Positions 47,434 through 55,615 of a stretch of DNA of 64,000 nucleotides are shown piece by piece (position 1 is the stretch's first letter; each line of letters starts with the position of its first letter). This stretch comes from CAXBGS01 sp963975425 (lineage in GTDB: Bacteria > Planctomycetota > Planctomycetia > Pirellulales > Pirellulaceae): contig CAXBGS010000010.1 in NCBI GenBank assembly GCA_963975425.1, positions 1 through 64,000 of the forward strand. Reading direction: 5' to 3'. The position numbers were made by a program, and so were the translations under genes. The notes under the pieces were generated by a model. The model saw only the letters and a list, made by a program, of their open reading frames with translations. It ran no database searches and was not told the DNA's origin.

Positions 47434-48416
47434 TTTTCCGCCCCCTGTCCATTCTCCAACAGTTCGGGATTGATTGCGGGGCCGTCGATGATCTTTGTTG
47501 CCTGGTGTCGTGGTATCTGTCGCGGGTCCAAATAGCGTTCGGTCGTCTGCATGTGCCGGTGGCCAAGTAGCTCTTGTGCGATCGCTCGGCCGGCTGCAGC
47601 TGCAACCCTGGTTCCGAACGTCCGACGTAGCTTGTGCCACTTGTCTCGGGGTGTCGCCGGCAACCCGGCGCGGGTGAGGATGCGGTGGTAGTGGACGCCG
47701 AGCTGCTCGAAACCTTTCTTGATTGTTCGGTTCTGCCAGTTGTCGTTCGGCCAGTCACCAAACAGAAACTCGTTGCGGTCTTTGTTAAAGCGTTTGAGTA
47801 GTTCGCAAACCTCCTCAGGGATGTCTCTCAGTTCGTCGCGATAAGTTTTCTGGTAGTCAAATGGAAGCCGGATTGTTCCGCTCTCCAAGTCAACGTCACA
47901 CGACCGGATGTGCATTGCGGCGCTGATCCTCGCGCCGGTCCAGTACACAACCAGAATTAAAGCCGTCCACCAGATACCCGCATCAACTTGGCCGATCTCG
48001 TTTTTTTCCTTAGCCGCGGATCGCAGAATCTTTTCCATATCCTGGGGAAACCAAGCCTCGGGTAGTCGCTCTGGTTCTTTCAGCAAATGAACTTCATGAC
48101 GCGTCGACGTATAGCCTCGTTTTTGTGCTTCAATCCAAATGCTCCGAACAGCCCTCAACACACTGTTGCACGTCGCCGGTGAAAAGCCCTGTTCGACATA
48201 GTGTGAGCTAAATTGAACCAAGTGATCCTCGGTCAGTGCGTCCGTGTCCGCCTTGATTTCATGCTCGGCCAAATAGACAACAAAACACTTGATCTGTTGC
48301 CTCATCGTCGCAATTGCTTGATCACTTCGCAGCTTGGGGTGATACACCCGATAAACCTTCTCGAAGAATTCCAGCAAGTTCATGGGGGCTTTGTCCTCTG
48401 ATTGTTCTCTCGACAT
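47430..48416 (-). CDS. Tyrosine recombinase (second, canonical active site)
   Basis: A 328-aa recombinase from ATG 48416, preceded by GAAAGG; longer readings start at 48479 or 48506. An N-terminal SAM-like core-binding domain (LTEDHLVQFSSHYVEQGFSP) is followed by the catalytic domain: Arg in YWTGARISAAM, HKLRRT (HxxR), GHRHMQTTERYLD with the last His and the nucleophilic Tyr. All canonical residues are present. It sits at the opposite end from the integrase beside the tRNA, and heads a three-gene overlap operon. It could act on another site or on inverted repeats near 48820-48939. Confidence 0.92.
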   Translation of the reverse strand: MSREQSEDKAPMNLLEFFEKVYRVYHPKLRSDQAIATMRQQIKCFVVYLAEHEIKADTDALTEDHLVQFSSHYVEQGFSPATCNSVLRAVRSIWIEAQKRGYTSTRHEVHLLKEPERLPEAWFPQDMEKILRSAAKEKNEIGQVDAGIWWTALILVVYWTGARISAAMHIRSCDVDLESGTIRLPFDYQKTYRDELRDIPEEVCELLKRFNKDRNEFLFGDWPNDNWQNRTIKKGFEQLGVHYHRILTRAGLPATPRDKWHKLRRTFGTRVAAAAGRAIAQELLGHRHMQTTERYLDPRQIPRHQATKIIDGPAINPELLENGQGAEK

Positions 48417-48468
48417 TGAACGCCTTTCGTTTTTGCTCAATTGAATGGTTGGGGCGTGACACGGTTGG

Positions 48469-48711
48469 TCAATCGCCATCGGGCAATTCAGATTCAGCAC
48501 GGCCAAGAAGTGTTAAGTACACCCACGGCCGGCGGTTGCGTGTTGTCCAAAGTGGTTTGTTCTCGGACAACCATTTTTCCCAAGTCGAATCGGCGTAACC
48601 GAATAACTCTTGAACGAGATACCCCGGTGCCGTCTTGGTGATTGCGATATAGGGGTGGTACCAGTCGATGCGTTCGGCTTCGTCTGGTCGCCAAGCTCTG
48701 GTGCGGCTCAT
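48469..48711 (-). CDS. Small protein upstream of recombinase, unknown
   Basis: An 80-aa protein starting MSRTRAWRPDEAERIDWYHP and containing YLVQELFGYADSTWEKWLSE, which has the look of a small globular DNA- or protein-binding unit. Its stop lies upstream of my preferred recombinase start, so the two probably share a transcript. No family recognised. The reading is open and protein-like, but the evidence is moderate. Confidence 0.6.
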   Translation of the reverse strand: MSRTRAWRPDEAERIDWYHPYIAITKTAPGYLVQELFGYADSTWEKWLSENKPLWTTRNRRPWVYLTLLGRAESELPDGD

Positions 48712-48819
48712 GGTTTCAACCGTGATTTCAGACGCGTTGCGGTGTCGTTCGCATCACTGGCGAAGCGGTGAGGTTTCATGATAGGTGGCTGCCTTTCGCG
48801 TACTGGTTACGTACGCGCG

Positions 48820-48939
48820 TGCAGCAGCGCGGTGACACGCTTAGAAAGCCGGCTCTAACCCCGGCCCAATTGTGCTTTGCTAACCGTCCTGTGACGGATC
48901 AACGCTTGGCGTCAATCGACGCATCACCGCGCTGCTGCA
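48820..48939. repeat. 16-bp perfect inverted repeat with 88-bp spacer
   Basis: TGCAGCAGCGCGGTGA (48820-48835) and its exact complement TCACCGCGCTGCTGCA (48924-48939) flank 88 bases. Some extension with transitions continues inwards. Confidence 0.85.
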
Positions 48940-49365
48940 TTCCTTATGTCTAGATTGTTAGAGCTGGCGTTGTCGCGACCCGGGAGGAACTCGGGGCGCC
49001 AAGCCGTGACAGTTTCTAAGCCATCACAACAGCCGGACAGATGCGAGAAGTTTTAGCGACCCTGCAGAATGAATCAAGATCGATCGGCCAGAATGATTGA
49101 CAACTCGGGTCACGCATCTCGATTTCGCCCATGATTCACCGACGAAAACGGACGCTCATTTTTCTCGGCAAGAGCTTCATCATTAACGTTGTCACGGGTC
49201 AAAAAGAAAGCCATGTTTGTTTCTAGCTCGCAACCAACGTTTGCACGAAGGATCGACAAGCGATGGTGACGACGGTTGGAAGTTCACGATGCAATGGAAG
49301 CAGAACACCGGCGGAAGAACCGCAGGTCGATCGTTTGAGAGCTTGATTCATGGAAGAATTCTTTA

Positions 49366-49502
49366 GCCAGTTGAAACAAGATGCGCTAGTAAGGTGACTC
49401 TCTCACTTCTTCGGAGTGGGGCACGATCAAGAAGTCGAGAATCACCGGGGCAAACAAGCAAAGCATGGCCGCGATTGCTTGAGCGCATCTTGTTCAACTG
49501 GC
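49366..49502. repeat. 21-22-bp inverted repeat
   Basis: GCCAGTTGAAACAAGATGCGCT (49366-49387) and AGCGCATCTTGTTCAACTGGC (49482-49502) are complementary with one base indel. The right arm is part of a 55-base segment that recurs diverged at 49753-49807. Confidence 0.8.
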
Positions 49503-49615
49503 GAATGCGGGATGGCTTCATGCTATCAATGAGGTTGCGTTTCTGTTGCACCCAGGGAGCCGCAGGCGATAGACTGGAAGGTCGCCAACAACACAGGCAA
49601 ACAGGGGCAGAAACG

Positions 49616-49855
49616 ATGAGCGATAAAGATTTCGACCGGGTGCTGCAGGTCGCAAGAGCACCACTTCCAGAACGGTTAATGCTCGCCAAGCGGCTGTATC
49701 CAAAGGCAAAGGAAACAAGCCCGTTGATTCAAGATGTGCTCAGCTTGTTGCAGGGGCATACAAGCAGCAGCAACGCCGCAGTTGCTTGGGCACATCTTGC
49801 TCAGCGGGTGATAAGAAGTGAACTCGTCGCGCCTGCTCGTCGGCTTGCTGGCTGA
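49616..49855 (+). CDS. Small hypothetical protein, rightward
   Basis: A 79-aa protein starting MSDKDFDRVLQVARAPLPER, with a GGGGCAG purine run about eight bases before the ATG. It looks helical and soluble. It is the only plausible rightward gene in the element. No family recognised. A diverged copy of part of its sequence lies upstream at 49447-49501. Confidence 0.5.
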   Translation: MSDKDFDRVLQVARAPLPERLMLAKRLYPKAKETSPLIQDVLSLLQGHTSSSNAAVAWAHLAQRVIRSELVAPARRLAG

Positions 49856-49902
49856 CATTCAAACCGTCAGCCCGATCGCGATTTTGATCGCTTCGGTTTA
49901 TC

Positions 49903-50640
49903 TTACATCCACTCGCGCGGGCGACGTACCGAGTGTTTCCTAACTCGCACGGTATCGGGCAACTGGGACCTAGCAAGTGTCCTGCGAAAAACGTCGATGT
50001 TGTTCGTCGCTGCTTCTGTTAGATCGCGAGATTTGCGGTTTGGCGGAAACGCCACGACGACGCTCTTGTTTCTAAACTCTTGTCGAACTAAGGCGATCGT
50101 ATCGGCAAGGTCACTATCACCAGTAACGACAAATGCCGCATCGTATCGATCGTGAAACGCATCGACTACCAATTGGGTCGCTAGATTTACGTCTGACTTC
50201 TTCTCTTCTGGCACTAATGACTTCGCCGAACAGGAACGGCATCGCTGTTCTTTTCGCAGAAAGCGGCCCTCGATCACCTTGACAATGGGAAGTGTGCTAA
50301 CCGCAGTGAGATAGTCAAATTGCCGTCGTCGACTTGCTGCTTGCCTCGCCTGCTCGACAGGTGGATCAGAGGCGACACCGCCATCGATTCTGGCTGTGAA
50401 ATAGTTAACTGCGCGGATGTTCAGGCCGCGAGGAACAAGGTTTTCCGCGAATTTCTGCAAATCCAGCCAGTAGTATCGACGCCAGCCTTTCGATCGCATT
50501 CCGTAGTAGAGGTTGAATCCGTCGATATAGACAATCGCCCGGTCCCGACGAAATTGCCTTCTGTGCCAGTTTTGTTGGCTTTTTGCGGGTTTCCGCTCAT
50601 TGCCTCGCAATCTGCGGCTGAGATGCCTTGATTTCGTCAA
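49903..50640 (-). CDS. NYN-domain (PIN-like) putative RNase
   Basis: A 245-aa protein starting at TTG 50640; no ATG is available before the domain. The NYN signature is clear: AIVYIDGFNLYYG with the first Asp and Asn, KKSDVNLATQLVVDAF with the second Asp, and AAFVVTGDSDLADTIALVRQ with the third acidic pair. The family comprises metal-dependent RNases. An N-terminal basic arm and a basic C terminus suggest nucleic-acid binding. Within a mobile element it might act in defence or RNA control; this is inference. Confidence 0.87.
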   Translation of the reverse strand: MTKSRHLSRRLRGNERKPAKSQQNWHRRQFRRDRAIVYIDGFNLYYGMRSKGWRRYYWLDLQKFAENLVPRGLNIRAVNYFTARIDGGVASDPPVEQARQAASRRRQFDYLTAVSTLPIVKVIEGRFLRKEQRCRSCSAKSLVPEEKKSDVNLATQLVVDAFHDRYDAAFVVTGDSDLADTIALVRQEFRNKSVVVAFPPNRKSRDLTEAATNNIDVFRRTLARSQLPDTVRVRKHSVRRPREWM

Positions 50641-50760
50641 TTGGTCGCTCTAATATTCCGGTGTAGCTGCTGTCCAGGCAGCTAACACAAGAACACCCCT
50701 GTAGAGACCCGTCAACGGGATCTGCAGGCCGACGCCCGGCCTTGCTGGGCGTTTTTTTTG
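50641..50760 (+). ncRNA. Candidate small RNA ending in intrinsic terminator
   Basis: The plus strand shows a hairpin AGCTGC/GCAGCT (about 50665-50683), a long hairpin CCTGTAGAGACCCG/CGGGATCTGCAGG (50698-50728) and a terminator ACGCCC/GGGCGT (50732-50752) with eight T residues. It lies between leftward NYN and tape-measure genes, where no rightward gene would need a terminator. No known RNA family is recognised. Confidence 0.5.
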
Positions 50761-50811
50761 CGCCGTCTAGATTACCCCGTGAAACCAAGCAGGCGTAGTT
50801 AGCGTCAACGC

Positions 50812-52689
50812 TCATGCGATCACCTCGAACTGCAAGGTGTCGTTCGGGCGAGCACGCAAAAGATCGATTGTCTGCTCTTGGTTCTTGTCGATTCTCTCAA
50901 GGATTTGATTCGCCTTTTCGCCAACCTTTGTCACGCGGTCGATTCCCGACGCCGTGTTGCCGCCACGCGTGAGCAGGCGTGATTGCGTGGCCTGAACTTC
51001 CTTGTTGATGTTGCGTTGACGCTGTTGGTTTGCGGCCGGTTGCTGGTTTGAAAAGTCGATCGTCGGCGTGAATTTGATGTCTTTCATCAAGTTGGCGAAT
51101 TGTGTTTCAATCGTATCAAGAAACGACGTGTCAACTTTCAGACCGCTGGTGTCAATCATCGTGTCGGTGCCAATCGCATTGGTAAGACCGCTCTTGATTT
51201 CGTCCGCCTCGGATTGTGCGAACCGGACCAACGAATCAAGTTCGTTTCTCGCGGCATCCGATTGACGCATGACAAACCCAGCGATACCGGAATCGTCGCC
51301 GCCGAACTGCAGCCCTGTCGACAAGAATGACGCCACGTGATCCACCGCTCGCATAGGATCGGTAACCGCTCGGCTGACGGCTGCAGCGGCATCGGCTGCA
51401 ACGATCACAAACCGCGTGAAGAACTGCTGCACCGATAGCCACATCTTCGGCATCATCTGCGCAACGGCCAACGAGATGCCTTCCAGGCCGGCCCAAAATG
51501 CGACCTTGACGCCTGCCCATCCGATTTGTGCGGACAAACCCCAATCGCCCGCTTTGAGTGCGTCCGAGATGCCGTTAAACGTCGTCGTTGCGGTTTGCCA
51601 TACTTCGCCGAGTATCTGTCTGGCGTGCTGCATCACGTCCGACAATAGACCCGTCTGCTGTGCGGCAAGTAGAAACGCACCGCCAACACCAGCGACGGCC
51701 AAACCAACGCCGCCGATGACTAACCCAACCGGCGAAAACACTGCCGCAACGCCCGTCGCAACAGCGGTCGCAGTCGTCGCCAATCCGCCAAGTGCAAAAC
51801 CTGTCACGCCGATCACGCCCGTCAGACCAAGAAATGCACCGCCGGCAACGGTCACGCCCGCGCCGACTTTGGCGACCGCAGCAACAAGTTCGCGGTTGTC
51901 GTCGACAAACGATGACACCCATTTACCGGAATCGACGATGCGGTTCGTTAAGTCGGTGACTGCTGGCCCCACAGACGCCCCGATGCGCACCGCAACGCCC
52001 GTCGTGACACTCTTTAGCCTGTTGAGACTATCTGTCAGTTCGGCGGCTGCTGATGCGTCCTGTGTGCTCATCTGCCGGCCAAGCTCTTTGGCTTCGTTTC
52101 GCAATTTCTGCATGCCGCCAACCGTCTCGCCGAACAACGGCAACAACTGACGCCCGGCTCGTCCGAAGATACGTTGAGCCACGGCCCCGCGATTTGATTC
52201 GTCGGTGATGGATGCGATCCCGTCCGCGACTTTGTTCATAGCTGATTCGACGGAAAGGCCTTCCAAGTCTGCGGCGTTGATACCGATCTCGCGGAATGAG
52301 TCAGCAGCCGTCTTGCTGCCGTTGCGAAGATCGAACATCGACCGACTCAGCCCGAACAAACCACGCTCAAGATCGTCCAGCGATGCACCGCTCTGTTCCG
52401 CTGCAAACGAAAGTTCGCTCAGAGATTCGACCGGGACGCCAACACGCTTTGACATTTTGTCGAGTGCGTCGCCGGTGCTCGCGAACAGTTTGGTGGCAAC
52501 GGTGAAGCCACTGGTGACGGATCCGCCCATTGCGATCGCAGACGTGCCGATTGAACGGAACGAACTCGCGGCAGTGTTGGACAGGCTTTTGAGGCTTGAG
52601 TTTAATCCTGTGACATTGGTTCGGACACGCGACATAACGCTAGATGCGTTGTCTTTTGCGCCGACGGAAATAGCTACGTTGCGACTCAT
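50812..52689 (-). CDS. Phage tail tape-measure-like protein
   Basis: A 625-aa protein. The N terminus (SVGAKDNASSVMSRVRTNVT GLNSSLKSL) and the blocks VGVPVESLSELSFAAEQSGA and GRAGRQLLPLFG are typical of tail tape-measure proteins. A long hydrophobic region (about 269-343, Gly/Ala/Val-rich) is also typical. The C-terminal part is helical. Such proteins set tail length and occupy the tail lumen. No other tail or head genes are identifiable here, so the role in a satellite or relic is unclear. Confidence 0.85.
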   Translation of the reverse strand: MSRNVAISVGAKDNASSVMSRVRTNVTGLNSSLKSLSNTAASSFRSIGTSAIAMGGSVTSGFTVATKLFASTGDALDKMSKRVGVPVESLSELSFAAEQSGASLDDLERGLFGLSRSMFDLRNGSKTAADSFREIGINAADLEGLSVESAMNKVADGIASITDESNRGAVAQRIFGRAGRQLLPLFGETVGGMQKLRNEAKELGRQMSTQDASAAAELTDSLNRLKSVTTGVAVRIGASVGPAVTDLTNRIVDSGKWVSSFVDDNRELVAAVAKVGAGVTVAGGAFLGLTGVIGVTGFALGGLATTATAVATGVAAVFSPVGLVIGGVGLAVAGVGGAFLLAAQQTGLLSDVMQHARQILGEVWQTATTTFNGISDALKAGDWGLSAQIGWAGVKVAFWAGLEGISLAVAQMMPKMWLSVQQFFTRFVIVAADAAAAVSRAVTDPMRAVDHVASFLSTGLQFGGDDSGIAGFVMRQSDAARNELDSLVRFAQSEADEIKSGLTNAIGTDTMIDTSGLKVDTSFLDTIETQFANLMKDIKFTPTIDFSNQQPAANQQRQRNINKEVQATQSRLLTRGGNTASGIDRVTKVGEKANQILERIDKNQEQTIDLLRARPNDTLQFEVIA

Positions 52690-52811
52690 TTTTTTGACTC
52701 ATGGGTAGGGATGTGAGAGAAACCGCCCGGCGCGACCAAGGGAGAAACACACGCCGAGCGGAATCACCCGGCACCAGTAAACGCGACGTCGGGTGGAAAC
52801 GTATGTTTGGG

Positions 52812-53534
52812 CTAGCGTTCCATCGCTTCGGCGAGAAACGCGTCACGCTCGGCCATTCGGTCGGCGAGGTTCTGTTCGGCATTTGTCACAGCTTGCAACG
52901 CCTTGGCGGCGGCTTCGGGTTGCTCAGCTCGAATCCGGGCCTGTCGTTCACGCCGTTCCGCGTTGATCTCCGACTCGCTAAGCCAGCGGTCCATGTTGAT
53001 TTGCGGTTGATTGCGTGCGAATCGTGACTTGATCGCTGCCAGTGCGGTGCGTGACTGTTCGAGTTCGCTGTGTGCTTTTTTGCACCAGAATTCAAGCTGG
53101 TCGAATTGTTCGCGGTCTTCGGGCCACATTGTGTCTCGCAACTCTCGTTTGGCTTCATACGCGGCAGAAATGGAATCCCTCGCGCCGGTGATCTCGTGTA
53201 GCAGAGGCATCACGACGGCGTCACGGGCCTCTTTCGCTGCCGCCAACTTTTCGTTTTCCGACTCGATCGCCCGATTGGCTTCATCAATCTTGTCTTTGGC
53301 GTTCTTGGCGGCTGCGATTGTCTTTCGCCGCTCGTTTCGCCGGCGGCATACATGCACATCGGTGTGCAATTCGTCGACCGTTTTTTCAGCTGCACGCAGA
53401 ACAGACTCCACTTCGGTGGCGTCCAATGATGATTCATCGCTGGCAGCCTCGCGGGTTAGTTCGCGGTACGCGGCGAGTGCTGCTTTTTGTTTGCCTTGGA
53501 TTTCACTAGCAATGGACTGTAGGTCGGTGCTCAT
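52812..53534 (-). CDS. Coiled-coil protein, unknown
   Basis: A 240-aa, highly charged protein predicted to be almost entirely helical, with long heptad-like runs (IDEANRAIESENEKLAAAKE ARDAV and RRERQARIRAEQPEAAAKAL QA). It resembles scaffold-like phage proteins in composition only. Its ATG overlaps the stop of the upstream gene (ATGA). It precedes the tape-measure gene and is probably part of the same transcript. Confidence 0.8.
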   Translation of the reverse strand: MSTDLQSIASEIQGKQKAALAAYRELTREAASDESSLDATEVESVLRAAEKTVDELHTDVHVCRRRNERRKTIAAAKNAKDKIDEANRAIESENEKLAAAKEARDAVVMPLLHEITGARDSISAAYEAKRELRDTMWPEDREQFDQLEFWCKKAHSELEQSRTALAAIKSRFARNQPQINMDRWLSESEINAERRERQARIRAEQPEAAAKALQAVTNAEQNLADRMAERDAFLAEAMER

Positions 53535-53809
53535 GCAACGTACTCTCTGTTAGGGGATGTTTCTGCCAGTCGAACGGCTTGTTCGAGTTCGTCGTTCGCA
53601 GCGTCGATCTTTGCGACAATCTCGCGGCGTTCTTCGAGTAGTGGATTGGAAGGGGGCAGCCCGGCAAGCACGTCGGCAATCAGTTCGCGGTCAACGCAAT
53701 AAAGCTCAAATTGCAATTGACTGGTCGCGGCCCCATGAACGGCAAGGGCGGCGTCAATCACGGCGTCGGAATCGTCCAGGTCGGCCGGTGTGAAGGGGCT
53801 AGCCATTTT
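53531..53809 (-). CDS. Small helical protein, unknown
   Basis: A 92-aa protein from ATG 53809, starting MASPFTPADLDDSDAVIDAA LAVHGA. It is acidic and helical, with an RREIVAKIDAANDELEQAVR LAE segment. It overlaps the upstream metalloprotease gene by 11 bases and the downstream coiled-coil gene by four, supporting it as a real gene of the operon. Function unknown. Confidence 0.75.
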   Translation of the reverse strand, partial: KMASPFTPADLDDSDAVIDAALAVHGAATSQLQFELYCVDRELIADVLAGLPPSNPLLEERREIVAKIDAANDELEQAVRLAETSPNREYVA

Positions 53810-54353
53810 TTTTGATCTCCGAGTGAATGCTTTTGATCTCGTCACCGCTCAGCCGACCGCGAACGAACAACTGCCGTGCAACCGCGACGATCCGGTCGGT
53901 GTTGGCATTGATGATTTTTGCCGCAACGTATTTCGCGAAGTCGACACGCTCAGCCCAGCAATCGGGATCAGACTCACGACCGGCAATTGCCCACCGCGCG
54001 ATGCGTACGTCATCCGGCATCGATGACCGTGGTGTCGGCAGGTCGGCGAACATGCAAACAGTGGCAAAATCGCGGTGTGAATCCGCTGGGATGTCGGTTG
54101 CGGCCACCTGATCGGGTGTCGTGATCGGTGCGTCCGGTGCGTCATGATGTTCCGCCAAGTATTCCGCTGCCGGTCCAGCTGCGACAACAAACGCCTCACG
54201 ATCGCCGTGCAGGTCATCCGATAGCGCCATTCCGCCACCATTGCCCGTCAGGATCACGCCGTTGGTTTCCCCGCCAAGCTCAAGGGCGGCGATGGCGTGT
54301 CCGGCTTCGTGACAGCTGACCAACCATCGATGATCACTATCGGTCGTCGTCAT
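53799..54353 (-). CDS. HEAGH-type metalloprotease-like protein (M41-like)
   Basis: A 184-aa protein from ATG 54353; longer readings upstream are in another gene. HEAGHA at 15-20 gives the HExxH zinc-binding motif of FtsH-type (M41) peptidases, and a later GPAAEYLAEHHD block plus LSDDLHGDREAFV fits the family. There is no AAA domain or membrane segment, so it is a stand-alone domain. It overlaps both neighbours, in the leftward run of small genes. Proteolytic activity is an inference from the motif. Confidence 0.78.
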   Translation of the reverse strand: MTTTDSDHRWLVSCHEAGHAIAALELGGETNGVILTGNGGGMALSDDLHGDREAFVVAAGPAAEYLAEHHDAPDAPITTPDQVAATDIPADSHRDFATVCMFADLPTPRSSMPDDVRIARWAIAGRESDPDCWAERVDFAKYVAAKIINANTDRIVAVARQLFVRGRLSGDEIKSIHSEIKKNG

Positions 54354-54684
54354 CGGTCGGCTCTTGGGCTGCAATTTTTTTAAGTTCGATCTCCCGACGC
54401 CACAATTGATTGTCTTGTTCCATCTGTGTTTCGATGGCGTCGATGTCGTCGTCATCCCACTTGCCGAAGTCCGGCTCGATGGCGTGAATGCTCGGGCGTG
54501 ATGTTTGGCCGGCGGCTCGATACCATTGCGTCCCATCGTGATCCTGACGCCACGGAACCAACTCACCGGACGTTACGCGGGGATCGTTGGCCCGGGCGGT
54601 GACGTAGCCGGATTCCTGCTGACGGCTGGTGACCGTGGGCATCTCGCGGATACCGAAGATTTTGCGTTTAATGCGCTGCAACAT
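54337..54684 (-). CDS. Small protein, unknown
   Basis: A 115-aa protein from ATG 54684, with AAGGAG about eight bases before. It starts MLQRIKRKIFGIREMPTVTS, a basic amphipathic segment, and ends in an acidic helix (WDDDDIDAIETQMEQDNQLW RRE). No family recognised. It overlaps the downstream metalloprotease gene by 17 bases. Confidence 0.75.
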   Translation of the reverse strand: MLQRIKRKIFGIREMPTVTSRQQESGYVTARANDPRVTSGELVPWRQDHDGTQWYRAAGQTSRPSIHAIEPDFGKWDDDDIDAIETQMEQDNQLWRREIELKKIAAQEPTDDDDR

Positions 54685-54695
54685 GGTTTGACTCC

Positions 54696-54929
54696 TTAGG
54701 TTTCCTCGGAGTCTACCGCACTGATCACTCCATCCTGCCATTCAATGGCAACGTCGGGATCAATCACTTCCACGAACCGCAAAGAGCACACCTGACAAAC
54801 GCAACGCCGGGTGCGGCTGTGGTCATCCTCGACCGGAAGCGACTTGATGACCAGGCGGGCCAAGCTCTCGCATTTCGGACAACGCGGCGCTGGAATGAAC
54901 ACATGCGGAACATGCTGCCAGTCAGTCAT
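54696..54929 (-). CDS. Zinc-ribbon-like small protein
   Basis: A 77-aa protein with CPKC near residue 17 and a second CVCQVC pair around 44-49, the pattern of a treble-clef or zinc-ribbon. The C-terminal part (IDPDVAIEWQDGVISAVDSE) is acidic. It is the first of several small leftward genes before the metalloprotease gene. It may bind nucleic acid; the family is not recognised. Confidence 0.75.
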   Translation of the reverse strand: MTDWQHVPHVFIPAPRCPKCESLARLVIKSLPVEDDHSRTRRCVCQVCSLRFVEVIDPDVAIEWQDGVISAVDSEET

Positions 54930-55060
54930 TGCGCAAGGCCCCCTCTCCCCGATGTGATTGATTGTAACGTTGACTCACTAATTCTCTGTACGAAAACCGG
55001 GCTCGTGCATCGCATGGATACCCGTCGAAGCTCGGGAAGAACCTAAAGGGGGAGGGGGTG

Positions 55061-55354
55061 TCACGCATGACGGATGCCTCCGGTCGCAATCGCTGGTACG
55101 GCTGACATGCGGTTCATCTCGCATCGATGCAAGTCTCGACCGGTCGGAACGTCAATCACAAGCCGCTCGATGTCGTCTGCCGGATCACCGGTGCCGGAAA
55201 CCATCACAAGCCACTGCCGGCAATCCTCTGCGGGTGCAATCGCAACCAGACTGCCAGCAGGGATGTCAGTGTCTGTGCGTCCGATGCGTACGTGCTGACC
55301 GCTGCCTGTGGTGATCAGTGCCATCAGTGCAGCCGGTGTGTGTGGTGTGCTCAT
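55061..55354 (-). CDS. Small beta-rich protein, unknown
   Basis: A 97-aa protein from ATG 55354, starting MSTPHTPAALMALITTGSGQ. The ATG overlaps the stop of the upstream 58-aa gene (ATGA), and this overlap decides the start. It looks beta-rich (HVRIGRTDTDIPAGSLVAIA). No family recognised. Confidence 0.65.
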   Translation of the reverse strand: MSTPHTPAALMALITTGSGQHVRIGRTDTDIPAGSLVAIAPAEDCRQWLVMVSGTGDPADDIERLVIDVPTGRDLHRCEMNRMSAVPAIATGGIRHA

Positions 55355-55527
55355 TCGTTGCCTGCCCGGGGGGTGGTGGTGATCGCTGTGCATCGAAGCC
55401 GGTAGCACCGCCACGCTCGCTTGAGAAACAGCCGGATGGCTCTCATCTGGGCGGCACGGTCTTGGCCACGCTCAGCAGCGAGGGTGATGTGGTAGGTCGT
55501 CTCGGTGTCGTCGTCGTCCGTGGTCAT
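55351..55527 (-). CDS. Very small basic protein, unknown
   Basis: A 58-aa protein starting MTTDDDDTETTYHITLAAER and continuing with an arginine-rich helix (AAQMRAIRLFLKRAWRCYRL). Its stop overlaps the start of the next gene by four bases (ATGA). The coupling and the codon structure support it as a real gene although it is short. Confidence 0.6.
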   Translation of the reverse strand: MTTDDDDTETTYHITLAAERGQDRAAQMRAIRLFLKRAWRCYRLRCTAITTTPRAGNE

Positions 55528-55560
55528 TTTTCAATCACAAGCCTGAATTGTCGTTCTGCG

Positions 55561-55606
55561 GTCTACAGAACCTCACCAAACACGGGTTTTACGAGGTTCT
55601 GTAGAC
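55561..55606. repeat. Palindromic repeat, copy 1 (downstream of primase)
   Basis: A perfect 14-bp inverted repeat (GTCTACAGAACCTC at 55561-55574 and GAGGTTCTGTAGAC at 55593-55606) with an 18-base loop lies ten bases beyond the primase stop. A closely similar unit lies inside the primase gene at 56998-57046. Confidence 0.85.
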
Positions 55607-55615
55607 TGTAGACCG

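Larger units (their letters stand above)
48712..49615. other. 900-base gene-poor region with inverted repeats
   Basis: No gene is supported on either strand. Two pairs of inverted repeats (48820/48924 and 49366/49482) and a diverged 55-base duplication occur here. It could be an origin, a recombination region or the remains of a small transposable element. Confidence 0.55.

Noticed and set aside
50597..50815. 72-aa leftward frame whose ATG overlaps the tape-measure stop
   Set aside because: The overlap is attractive, but the frame runs through the hairpin/terminator region and into the NYN start, and its composition is not protein-like. I preferred a structured RNA on the other strand.
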